NCBI GenBank assembly: GCA_964638245.1
Contig: CAZWZG010000060.1
Span: 1-16,823, forward strand
Reading direction: 5' to 3'
DNA from: CAZWZG01 sp964638245
GTDB taxonomy: Bacteria > Pseudomonadota > Alphaproteobacteria > Rhodobacterales > Rhodobacteraceae
Length of the DNA: 16,823 bases
A program made the position numbers and the translations under genes. The notes beneath the pieces are model-generated. The model did not search any database. It had not been told where the DNA came from and saw only the letters and a list, made by a program, of their open reading frames with translations. This document shows, in pieces, positions 6,931 to 14,209 of the stretch. Each line of letters opens with the position of its first letter. Position 1 is the stretch's first letter.

Positions 6931-8126
6931 TGGAGGCCCAGATCGGCGACGATACGCGGGATCGCCTTTTTGACCTTGAAGAACCCGGCGGTGGCATGCG
7001 GCCAGATCGCCTTGTCCCAATCGCGTTGCCATTCGGTCAATGTGATTCCCGATGCGTTCAGAGCCGGTTCAGCGTCGTTCAGCCAGTCGCGCAATGGGCC
7101 TTGGGGGACGAAACCGGTCGCGATTTGCTTGGCACCAAGGCGGTCGGCCCATTTGGCAAGATCGGCGGGATCGCGGGCCTCTAGGGTTTCGGTCGCGAGA
7201 TCGAGGCGCGCGGCGGCATCGGTCAGTGCGCGGGCTTCGAAGTCCACAACCAAGTCGGACACCGGCAGGGGTGAGCGCAAGTGGCTTGAGGCCAGCGTCG
7301 CAGCGCCCACGAGAGAGAAGTTAGCCGGTGCGAAGTCTTCGAGTTTGCAGTCGTCCTCGGTGATCAGGAGCGCGGTGGGGAGCAGGGGGGCCGGCTCGGT
7401 CGCAGCGCGCACTGGGGTAACCGAGGGCAGGCCGTCGGGTTCGGTGTGGTCCAGTGGGTCGATGGACGCCGCAAGGTCGATGTCGCGGGGCGAGAAGCGC
7501 TGGTTGGTGAACTTGGCGATGTTCCAGGCTTGGGCCTGATAGGCTTTGCCGCGCGTGTGGAGCCCCGCGACCCAGCGCCAGCCGAGTGTGTTCGAGGCGG
7601 GGTCGCCGTCCAGGAGGTGGCGATAGAAGAAATCCGCGCCCAGCCGCCATGGCAACTCCAGCGTGAAGATCCAGACCGAGGCGAACCACATGCGCGCGTG
7701 GTTGTGCAGGTAGCCGGTTTCGATCAGCTCTTCAGCCCATGCGTCCATGAAATCGAGACCGGTCGTTCCATTGCACGCCGTCTCGTAGGATTTGCGTAAG
7801 CGGCGGTCGGTGTCGAGCACGGCGATGTCGGCATCGAGGCCGTGTATGTAGTCCGACCAGATCGACGGGCGGCGTTCGAGCCAGCCTTTGAAATAGCCGC
7901 GCCAGAAAACCTCTTGGACGAATTTCTCGGCCCCATCGAGGCCGTGTTCGGCGATTGCAGTGCGCACCAGTTCGTCTTCGGTGACGAGGCGGCGACGCAC
8001 GTATGGCGACAGTGTTGAGACGGCCTTGTGCTGGCCCGCGCCGCGATCGTAGTTCCGCCCGCTGGCATAGCGGCGGCCCATCGCGGGGGCGAAGGCGTGG
8101 AGTTGGTCGAGGGCGTCTTGGCGCAT
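6927..8126 (-). CDS. Photolyase/cryptochrome-like flavoprotein with FAD domain first
   Basis: A 399-residue protein whose residues 1-215 match the helical FAD-binding domain of photolyases and cryptochromes: GQHKAVSTLSPYVRRRL, FVQEVFWRGYFKGW, GYLHNHARMWFAS and LDGDPASNTLGWRWVAGLH. By alignment to E. coli photolyase from memory, Asn179 corresponds to Asn378, and Trp183 and Trp160 to Trp382 and Trp359. The third electron-transfer Trp (306) seems to be Ala117. No antenna alpha/beta domain precedes the FAD domain. Instead residues 250-399 form a strand/helix-rich segment (ALLITEDDCKLEDF, GAKQIATGFVPQGPL, then WPHATAGFFKVKKAIP) that looks like one. Photoreactivation of DNA or light sensing is possible; activity is unproven. 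The ATG at 8126 directly begins the FAD domain. It is first of a three-gene overlapping set, 73 bp after the dioxygenase gene. Confidence 0.85.
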   Translation of the reverse strand: MRQDALDQLHAFAPAMGRRYASGRNYDRGAGQHKAVSTLSPYVRRRLVTEDELVRTAIAEHGLDGAEKFVQEVFWRGYFKGWLERRPSIWSDYIHGLDADIAVLDTDRRLRKSYETACNGTTGLDFMDAWAEELIETGYLHNHARMWFASVWIFTLELPWRLGADFFYRHLLDGDPASNTLGWRWVAGLHTRGKAYQAQAWNIAKFTNQRFSPRDIDLAASIDPLDHTEPDGLPSVTPVRAATEPAPLLPTALLITEDDCKLEDFAPANFSLVGAATLASSHLRSPLPVSDLVVDFEARALTDAAARLDLATETLEARDPADLAKWADRLGAKQIATGFVPQGPLRDWLNDAEPALNASGITLTEWQRDWDKAIWPHATAGFFKVKKAIPRIVADLGLQ

Positions 8127-8199
8127 GGGGGTCCGGGCGTTGCGTTGCGTGCCCGAGGCAACATGGGGCGCGGCGCGGCGAAATCCACGGGGTGCGGCG

Positions 8200-9156
8200 T
8201 CAGGTGTCGCCTTTCACAGGCGGGGTGCCGTGGGTGTGGAACGTCTCGATGGTTTTCAGACCCCAGGCCTGCCCCTTTTTGCGCTCGGTTTCCGTCCAGG
8301 TGACGGTTTCCCAGTCGGGGGCAAGGATCAGGCGCGCGCCGGCATTGGCGATTTCGACCCGGTTGCCGGCAGGTTCCCAGACGTAGAGGAAAAACGTGCC
8401 TTGGATCGCGTGTTTGTGCGGGCCGGTTTCGATGTGCACACCGTTTTCGAGGAAAATGTCGGCGGCGCGCAGGATGTCTTCGCGCTGATCGGCGGCGTAG
8501 GTGACGTGGTGGAGGCGGCCGTTGCCTTTCCCATGTTCCTCGGTGCAGGCCAGATCGTAGGTCTTGTTGTTGATGGTGAACCAGCAGCCGCCAAGGCGGC
8601 CATTGTCGAGGAGGATTTGCTCGGTGACGCGGCTGCCGAGGCAGGTGATCATGAAATCCCGGAAAGCGGTGACGTCTTCGGCCAGAAGGTTCACGTGGTC
8701 GATCCGGCGTGGGGCCGCGCCTTGGGCGTGAAAGCGCGAGGCGAGGTTTTTGAGTGCTGCGGGGTCGTCGGTGGGGGCGCGGTTGGTGTCCCAATAGAGT
8801 TCAAAGATGTGACCGAACGGGTCTTCAAAGCGGAAGGCGCGGCCATGGCTTGGGTCGCCATCGGTCCAGCCGTGGATCTTGTAGGTCGAGGCTTCGATAG
8901 CGGCGACACGGCGTTCGAGCGCTTCCGGGGAGGCGACGCGATATCCGATATGGCCGACGCCTGTCGTGTCGGCGCGGGTGAGTTTGAGGGTGCAGAATTC
9001 GTAGTCTTCCCAGGCGCGCAGGTAGGCGCTGGTTTCGTCCTGATGTGAGAGCTTCAACCCGTAGATGCGGGTGAAGAAGTCTAGGCTGTCTTCAAAGCGG
9101 TCGGTCAGGACCTCCACATGGCCGAGATGGGCGACGTCAAAGCAGGGGTCGGTCAT
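8200..9156 (-). CDS. Two-domain extradiol ring-cleavage dioxygenase (VOC, catechol 2,3-dioxygenase-like)
   Basis: A 318-residue type I extradiol dioxygenase homologue made of two VOC halves (roughly 1-130 and 150-290). Such enzymes use Fe(II) and O2 to open a catechol ring next to the hydroxyls. Aligned to XylE from memory, the metal ligands His154 (RRIDHVNLL), His217 (GRLHHVTY) and Glu268 (GNRVEIAN) are present, as are His249 (GPHKHA) and Tyr258 at the same spacing as XylE His246, Tyr255 and Glu265. The segment GARLILAPDWETVTWTE also matches. XylE His199, in the motif K-A-H-D, is replaced by Tyr200 in NKTYDLAC. The ATG lies one base after the TRAP permease stop (TGA-C-ATG) without a Shine-Dalgarno, so it is translationally coupled to the transporter. 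Family is secure; the substrate is inferred to be a catecholic acid. Confidence 0.88.
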   Translation of the reverse strand: MTDPCFDVAHLGHVEVLTDRFEDSLDFFTRIYGLKLSHQDETSAYLRAWEDYEFCTLKLTRADTTGVGHIGYRVASPEALERRVAAIEASTYKIHGWTDGDPSHGRAFRFEDPFGHIFELYWDTNRAPTDDPAALKNLASRFHAQGAAPRRIDHVNLLAEDVTAFRDFMITCLGSRVTEQILLDNGRLGGCWFTINNKTYDLACTEEHGKGNGRLHHVTYAADQREDILRAADIFLENGVHIETGPHKHAIQGTFFLYVWEPAGNRVEIANAGARLILAPDWETVTWTETERKKGQAWGLKTIETFHTHGTPPVKGDT

Positions 9157-9157
9157 G

Positions 9158-10462
9158 TCAGTTGAACATCGAGTTGGGAAGGAAGAGCGCGATTTGCGGG
9201 AAGGCGATGAGGATGCCGACGCAGACGATCATCATGAACCAGAAGGGCAGGACGCCGCGAAAAATCTGGCCAAGTTCGGCGGTTGGCGCGACAGATTTCA
9301 CGATGAAGACGTTGATGCCCACGGGCGGCGAGATCAAGCCCATTTCAAGGGTCAGCACCACGAGGACGCCGAACCAGATGGGGTCGATGCCAAGTTCCAT
9401 GATCACAGGGAAAAAGATCGGCAGGGTCAGGACCAGCATGGCGAACCCTTCGAGGAAGCAACCAAGGACCAGATACATCGCGAGGATCACGATGAGTGTA
9501 CCGGTCACGCCGAGGTTCAGACCGGCAAGAAAATTCCCAACCGCTTCGGGAATGCCCGAGAGCGCCATGAAGGGGTTGATCATATGAGCTGCGATCAAGA
9601 TCAGCATAACCGTGGCCGTGGTGACTGCGGCGTCGCGGGAGGAACTCCAGAGCATCTCCAGCGTCAGTTTGCGGGCCAGCGCAGCGAGGATTATGACAAC
9701 TGCAGCGCCGACTGCCGCGGCCTCGGTCGGGGAAAAGAGGCCGACATACATCCCGCCAATGGTTAGCACGATAACCCCGACGATCGGGCCAGCGCCAAGG
9801 AGCGCGCGAAGTTTCTCGCGCGCATCGGTTGAGGGGCCGGAGGGGCCATATCCGGGGCGCAACCAGCACAGGACCGTGATCGCGACGATGAAAAGAAGGG
9901 TCAGCAGAATGCCGGGTACGACCCCCGCCAAGAACAGGCGGCCAATGGATTGTTCGGTCAGGATCGCGTAGATCACAAAGCCCGTCGAAGGCGGGATGAG
10001 GATGCCAAGGGTGCCGCCAGCGGCAACGGCCCCAGTCGAGAGGCGCTTGTCGTATTCGAACCGGTCCATCTGGCTGAGCGCAACCTTGCCCATGGTCAGC
10101 GCGGAGGCGACAGAGGATCCTGACAGGGCCGCGAACCCGCCGCAGCCGATGATCGTGGCCGACGCCAGCCCGCCACGCACCGAGCCGACAATGGCATACG
10201 CGGCGTCGTAAAGCTTGCGGCTCATCCCCGACTGGCTGGCGATATTGCCCATGAGAACGAACAGCGGAATGACGACGAGGGATGGCGATGAGCCCAGCGT
10301 CCATGCCTCGGAAGCCAAAAGCGACCATGCCGCGTTCCAGCCGTTCAGTAGGTAGATGCCCGCAAACCCGACGCCGAACATGGCGAAGGCAACTGGGACA
10401 CGCAGCAGCAGAAGGGCGAACATGACGACCAGCCCGACGAGGCCCATCGTCGATGCGGTCAA
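9158..10462 (-). CDS. dctM: TRAP transporter large permease subunit (DctM family), TTG start
   Basis: A 434-residue polytopic inner-membrane protein, the large subunit of a tripartite ATP-independent periplasmic transporter. It uses an ion gradient to import the ligand delivered by DctP. Hydrophobic segments run the whole length, as expected for about 12 helices. Family stretches include LFVLMGNIASQSGMSRKLYD, ALSGSSVASALTMG and the C-terminal EMGLISPPVGINVFIV. The start is taken as TTG at 10462, which overlaps the DctQ stop (CATTGA), because GGAGG at 10474-10470 lies exactly seven bases upstream. The in-frame ATG at 10447 is the usual-looking start but would sit 22 bases from that site. Neighbours give a DctP-DctQ-DctM set followed directly by the dioxygenase. 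The symbol names the family and does not imply C4-dicarboxylate as substrate. Confidence 0.93.
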   Translation of the reverse strand: MTASTMGLVGLVVMFALLLLRVPVAFAMFGVGFAGIYLLNGWNAAWSLLASEAWTLGSSPSLVVIPLFVLMGNIASQSGMSRKLYDAAYAIVGSVRGGLASATIIGCGGFAALSGSSVASALTMGKVALSQMDRFEYDKRLSTGAVAAGGTLGILIPPSTGFVIYAILTEQSIGRLFLAGVVPGILLTLLFIVAITVLCWLRPGYGPSGPSTDAREKLRALLGAGPIVGVIVLTIGGMYVGLFSPTEAAAVGAAVVIILAALARKLTLEMLWSSSRDAAVTTATVMLILIAAHMINPFMALSGIPEAVGNFLAGLNLGVTGTLIVILAMYLVLGCFLEGFAMLVLTLPIFFPVIMELGIDPIWFGVLVVLTLEMGLISPPVGINVFIVKSVAPTAELGQIFRGVLPFWFMMIVCVGILIAFPQIALFLPNSMFN

Positions 10463-10971
10463 TGCTCTGCCTCCTTTTGGCGGCGCACATCGACGCCGGT
10501 CAGCGTAAGTTCAAGCGCGCGCAATAGAAGTCCGAAGGCGGTTACGAGGCAGAAGACGCTGAGCGCCCATTGAAACCACGCCTTGGGCAGATTCAGCAAG
10601 TTGGTGTTCAGGTTCAGCATCACGGAAATCTGTGCGCTGTCGTAGGTGGCCCACGCCAGAGAGACGAAAATCACGATCCCGAAAAGCGCCACGAGAATGT
10701 CGATCATGTGGTTCATTGCTGGGGGAAACTTGCGCTCGAACAGGTCGACCGCGATATGGCCACCTTTGCGATCACAGAGCGCCATGGCCCCGAAGACAAT
10801 GATGATCATCGTCATCGTGGTCAGGTCATGGCCGCCGTAGAGCGGGCTACCGAAGGCGCGGCCGATGACGTCGACCACGATCACCCCCATGACGAACAAA
10901 AGCGCCAGAGAGCCGATTGAAGCGGACAGGCCGATCAGCCCGTCCGCCGCTTTTCTCAACGTGAGGAGCAC
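10459..10971 (-). CDS. dctQ: TRAP transporter small permease subunit (DctQ family), GTG start
   Basis: A 170-residue inner-membrane protein with four predicted hydrophobic segments (about 15-35, 47-67, 87-110 and 128-150), the normal size and topology of DctQ. The segment between helices, ALCDRKGGHIAVDLFERKFP, is characteristic of the family. It forms the membrane complex with DctM. The start is GTG at 10971, seven bases after the DctP stop; no better ATG exists before residue 28, which would remove the first helix. The Shine-Dalgarno is weak and lies within the end of dctP. The gene end overlaps the dctM TTG start. This spacing argues for one transcript and linked translation of dctP, dctQ and dctM. 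Confidence 0.9.
   Translation of the reverse strand: MLLTLRKAADGLIGLSASIGSLALLFVMGVIVVDVIGRAFGSPLYGGHDLTTMTMIIIVFGAMALCDRKGGHIAVDLFERKFPPAMNHMIDILVALFGIVIFVSLAWATYDSAQISVMLNLNTNLLNLPKAWFQWALSVFCLVTAFGLLLRALELTLTGVDVRRQKEAEH
10470..10474 (-). promoter_or_regulatory. Shine-Dalgarno supporting the TTG start of dctM
   Basis: GGAGG on the minus strand lies inside the 3' end of dctQ, seven bases before TTG 10462. It decides the start in favour of TTG over the ATG fifteen bases further in. Confidence 0.7.
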
Positions 10972-10978
10972 CTGTGCT

Positions 10979-11956
10979 TTACTCGCCCTTCATCGCGGCG
11001 AAGACCTCTTCACCGCCGACGCTCGCGACGTACTCGGCGGCGACATCGGCCACGGCATCGGCGAACGCTTGAGCTTGTTCCGGCGTCAGATCGACGAACG
11101 TGTTCTTGGCGTCGCCGCGGGCACGTGACACACCGGCTTCGCCTTTGGCGCGCCATGCGGTTTCCGCATTGTTGGACAGGCCGCAACCTGATGCTGAATC
11201 AAGTGCCGCACGGGCATCGTCGGAAAGGCCATTGTAAGCGCCCTCGTTCATCACGGCAAAGAAGCTTAGGCGGCCTAGTGGAGCGCCGAGCGTAAAGCTG
11301 TTGGCGACTTCGTCCAGTTTGAAATCATCCAGCGTGGACGAACCCGTGAAGACGCCATCGATCAGGCCGGTTTGGAGCGCGTTGTAAACCTGGTTGATCG
11401 GCATCTGCACCGGCGTTGCACCAAGCGCCTCGGCGACCTTGCCAGCGGTCGCACCTGCGACGCGGATTTTCAGTCCCTCCAGGTCTGACGGTTCACGAAT
11501 GACCTTTTCGCGCATGATCATGACATTTGGCTCAGACGTCCAAAGAGCCACCGGGACGGTGCCTGGGAATTCGCCGCCGATCATGTCCATTGCGCGGCAA
11601 AGCGCATCGGCCCCACTCATGTCGTCGGTCAGGACGCCGGGCAGCTCAACGATCATCGTCTTTTGGAATTGCGACGACGTGTAGCCTGGCAAGCCCCATG
11701 TGATCTCTGCAGCACCCTGCACGGCACGCACGTATTGCTCGACCGGGCCAGCCCCGAGTTCTCCGCCGTGGAAGCCTTTGACGGAGAGCGAGCCGCCCGT
11801 GGCAGCAGAAACGTCTGCGTTCAGCTTTTCAATGACGCTGGCGTTTACGGTGTGAAACGGTGGGGTGAAGTTGGCGAATTTGAGCTCTTGCGCCGCAAGG
11901 GGCAGCGCCGCGATGGCGGCAATGGCTGTTGCGGCAAAGACGTTGGTCATTTTCAT
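10979..11956 (-). CDS. dctP: TRAP transporter substrate-binding protein (DctP family)
   Basis: A 325-residue periplasmic solute-binding protein. Residues 1-22 are a signal peptide (Lys3, a hydrophobic Ala-rich core, LPLAAQ), probably cleaved around 22. The mature part begins ELKFANFTPPFH. The family core LEGLKIRVAGATAGKVAEALG contains Arg165, the position of the arginine that salt-bridges the ligand's carboxylate in most TRAP binding proteins, and NALQTGLIDGVFTG follows. The ligand is therefore probably an organic acid. Context (a LigM-like demethylase upstream, an extradiol dioxygenase downstream) points to an aromatic carboxylate, by inference only. The ATG at 11956 has GGGAGG eight bases upstream; a second ATG two codons later is possible. 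Sixty-seven bases separate it from the demethylase gene. Confidence 0.93.
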   Translation of the reverse strand: MKMTNVFAATAIAAIAALPLAAQELKFANFTPPFHTVNASVIEKLNADVSAATGGSLSVKGFHGGELGAGPVEQYVRAVQGAAEITWGLPGYTSSQFQKTMIVELPGVLTDDMSGADALCRAMDMIGGEFPGTVPVALWTSEPNVMIMREKVIREPSDLEGLKIRVAGATAGKVAEALGATPVQMPINQVYNALQTGLIDGVFTGSSTLDDFKLDEVANSFTLGAPLGRLSFFAVMNEGAYNGLSDDARAALDSASGCGLSNNAETAWRAKGEAGVSRARGDAKNTFVDLTPEQAQAFADAVADVAAEYVASVGGEEVFAAMKGE

Positions 11957-12023
11957 TGTAGATTCCTCCCTAGGGTCAATGGTTATCCGGGTTCGCGTGT
12001 TTGTCTACGCCCAACCCTGTTTT

Positions 12024-13436
12024 TCATTCCGCCGCTGTGCGGGTGCGCCAGCTGTCGGCATAGTTTTCCCGGGCTTCTTTCGCGTAGGGCGTCGGAGCCA
12101 CGCGGACCCGGATTTCGGTCTGTTTGTGATGCTCGGTCGAGGTTTTCTCGGTCGGCTCGGGTTCGCCCCATTTCATGGTCAGAACATCGCCGACTTCCAC
12201 GTCGGTGCTGACGACCCCGAGACTGAGCATGCAGCGTTCATTCCAGCTGTAGCCGTTGAACATGCTCATGCCGACCATTGAGCCGGTGTCATTCAGCAGC
12301 ATGTCCGCACTTGAGGACGCATAGTTGGGCTGTGGAAAGTCGATCCACTTGAACGGAGTGCCCTCTTCGAACCCGCTTGCGATGACCTTGAGCACGTCTT
12401 CGCGGTTCCATTCGAACGTGACTTTCTTTCGCTTGGGGCCGTCTTCCTTGATCTTCTGAAGCGCCGCCTTGCCGACGAAGTCGTCCTTTTTCCAGCCGAT
12501 ATAGAAGTCGTAGCCAAGCTCGAACGGGTTGACGTAATAGTCTTCGATATTGTCCGAAACGAAGCTGCCGCCAATGGCGCCAGCGGCTTCGTACATGTCT
12601 GCGCCCAGCCAGTCACGGTAGTCCGCCAGCATGCCGTCGCCGGTGTAGATGCCTGGAAGGGGCGAAGGGATCCAGCCGGATTCAAGTGTGTTCGTCGAAT
12701 AGGCGCGACTGCCGCATTGGACAAGATCGACGCCTGCGGTGGCGGCGGATTCAAGGATCGTGGAATGGACGTAGTCCTTGTCTTTGTAAGGTCCCCAAAC
12801 CTCGAGCCCCGGCGCGCCTGACATACCATGGCGCAGCGCCTGAACTTTCTTGGAGCCGATGTTGATCCAGTCGACGTGGAAGAACTTGATATCCGGGATC
12901 GGGCCGCCGTTCATGACCTCGAAGATCTTGTAGGCTTCGGGGCCCTGGATCTGGAATCGATAGTGTTCGCGCAGCACGCGCTCCCCTTCCGGGCGGCTGG
13001 GACTGCGCGGGTCATAGCGCAGGCGCACGTTCCATTTGCCCCAGGAGGCTGCGAACATCAGCCAGTTGGAGGTCGGTGCACGGCCAACGAGGACGTACTT
13101 GTCTTCACGCTCGCGGAAGATGATGTGGTCGCCGATCACGTGACCGTTGGGCGTAACGGGCACGAAATGCTTCGCGCGGTTCAGCTCGAAGTTTGCAAAG
13201 GAGTTGATTCCGTGATGGGCAAGGAACTCGGTGGCCTGCGGGCCTTCGACAATAAGTTCGTCCATATGGTGGGACTGGTCAAAAAGCACGGCCGTTTCGC
13301 GCCATGCGGCCTGTTCAACCCGCCAGTTGCGGAACTCGGGTGTCACAACGGGATAGACATACATCCCGGCTCTCGAGTTGCGCAGCATCTCTACGGGGTT
13401 TGAATGATTGGACATGACATCGTTAAGGCTTGGCAT
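12024..13436 (-). CDS. LigM-like tetrahydrofolate-dependent aryl O-demethylase (GcvT superfamily)
   Basis: A 470-residue aminomethyltransferase-fold protein closest, by recalled sequence, to Sphingobium LigM (471 residues). LigM moves the O-methyl group of vanillate or 3-O-methylgallate to tetrahydrofolate. Shared stretches include VEMLRNS, FDQSHHM, YVLVGRAPTSNWLM, LRHGMSGAPGLEVWGPY, SRAYSTNTLESGWIPSPLP and GAIGGSFVSDNIEDYYVNP. Residues matching LigM's catalytic Tyr247 and the substrate-contacting His60 and Arg122 are Tyr246, His57 and Arg119. It is much longer than GcvT or the DMSP demethylase DmdA (about 360-370 residues), and the C-terminal third matches LigM rather than those. ATG 13436 has AGGAGG seven bases upstream; the gene follows the GntR gene by 18 bases and precedes the TRAP genes. 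The family is well supported; the exact methyl donor is not known. Confidence 0.82.
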   Translation of the reverse strand: MPSLNDVMSNHSNPVEMLRNSRAGMYVYPVVTPEFRNWRVEQAAWRETAVLFDQSHHMDELIVEGPQATEFLAHHGINSFANFELNRAKHFVPVTPNGHVIGDHIIFREREDKYVLVGRAPTSNWLMFAASWGKWNVRLRYDPRSPSRPEGERVLREHYRFQIQGPEAYKIFEVMNGGPIPDIKFFHVDWINIGSKKVQALRHGMSGAPGLEVWGPYKDKDYVHSTILESAATAGVDLVQCGSRAYSTNTLESGWIPSPLPGIYTGDGMLADYRDWLGADMYEAAGAIGGSFVSDNIEDYYVNPFELGYDFYIGWKKDDFVGKAALQKIKEDGPKRKKVTFEWNREDVLKVIASGFEEGTPFKWIDFPQPNYASSSADMLLNDTGSMVGMSMFNGYSWNERCMLSLGVVSTDVEVGDVLTMKWGEPEPTEKTSTEHHKQTEIRVRVAPTPYAKEARENYADSWRTRTAAE

Positions 13437-13454
13437 TTTTGTTCCTCCTGAGGG

Positions 13455-14183
13455 CTATTCGGCCACAAGCGACAGACCCGGCACACGCTGGGCCAGAGCG
13501 GGATTGTCGTTCATGACATAGGCGAGGTTGGCCCGGGCTAGGCGGGCATGTTCGCGCGCCATTGCCTCGGCGCGGGCACCTTCGCGGTTCTCGATGGCGT
13601 CCCAGATAGCGCGGTGCTGGCGCTGGGCATGGGACAGGCTTTCGATGAAATCTGGAATCGTCTCCTGGCCCTGCATAAAGGCCGTGGGGGACGCCGCAGG
13701 ACGCCGATTTGCCCTTTCGATTTCTTGGGCAATGATGGCAGAGCCCGCCAGTTGTGCCAGCTGATCGTGAAACTCGGCGTTGGCCCTGACATAAGCCGCA
13801 AATTCCAGGTTACTGGTGCTTGTTATTGCGTCGAGATGCGCGAGCGTCGCTTCAATCTGTGCCGCGTTGGTTGCGGAGACACCGCGTTCCGCGGCAAGGC
13901 GAGCGGCAGTGCCTTCAAGGACGCCACGCAGTTCAATCGCATCCGTGATGTCGTCAAGCGTGAACTGCGCCACGCGGCAGCCACCCGTCTCGATTCGGCT
14001 GAGGAGCCCTTCATCGACAAGGCGGTCCATGGCTTGACGAAGCGGAGTGCGGCTGACGCCGAGACGATCGGCCAGAGCAGTTTCAGGAAGACGCGCCCCA
14101 TTTTCGAAGGCGCCGTTCAGGACGAGCGTACGAAGTTCGATCAAGGCGCGTTGTGCTGCCTGACTGCGGTTGCCGCGTCCCAT
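13455..14183 (-). CDS. GntR-family transcriptional regulator, FadR/FCD subfamily
   Basis: A 242-residue regulator. The winged helix-turn-helix occupies about 8-75, with LPETALADRLGVSRTPLRQAMDRL and EGLLSRIETGGCRV. The FCD ligand-binding domain follows (about 82-225), with the metal-site residues Asn135, His139, His190 and His212 in NAEFH, RQHRAIW and REHARLA. Members usually repress a catabolic operon and release DNA on binding an organic acid. The start is ATG 14183, not the in-frame TTG at 14198: that TTG lies within GGGAGGAGGG, which is the ribosome binding site. It is first gene of the minus-strand operon, and two palindromes of the kind bound by this family lie upstream, so autoregulation and control of the demethylase/TRAP/dioxygenase genes are likely. 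Confidence 0.92.
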   Translation of the reverse strand: MGRGNRSQAAQRALIELRTLVLNGAFENGARLPETALADRLGVSRTPLRQAMDRLVDEGLLSRIETGGCRVAQFTLDDITDAIELRGVLEGTAARLAAERGVSATNAAQIEATLAHLDAITSTSNLEFAAYVRANAEFHDQLAQLAGSAIIAQEIERANRRPAASPTAFMQGQETIPDFIESLSHAQRQHRAIWDAIENREGARAEAMAREHARLARANLAYVMNDNPALAQRVPGLSLVAE

Positions 14184-14186
14184 GTG

Positions 14187-14196
14187 CCCTCCTCCC
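14187..14196 (-). promoter_or_regulatory. Shine-Dalgarno of the GntR gene
   Basis: GGGAGGAGGG on the minus strand, with its best GGAGG seven bases before ATG 14183. It overlaps an in-frame TTG at 14198-14196 and so excludes that longer start. Confidence 0.75.
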
Positions 14197-14209
14197 AAAG
14201 TGCGAGCCA

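Noticed and set aside
7724..8794. A minus-strand 356-codon frame overlapping the photolyase-like and dioxygenase genes
   Set aside because: Pro/Arg-rich, crosses two genuine genes in another frame, and has no domain.
8125..9048. A 307-codon plus-strand frame opposite the dioxygenase gene
   Set aside because: Gly/Val/Ala-rich low-complexity product without family features; the minus-strand frame has complete VOC motifs and metal ligands.
12024..13436. DMSP demethylase (DmdA) or glycine-cleavage T protein as the identity of the GcvT-fold gene
   Set aside because: The protein is about 100 residues too long and its motifs and C-terminal third match LigM instead.
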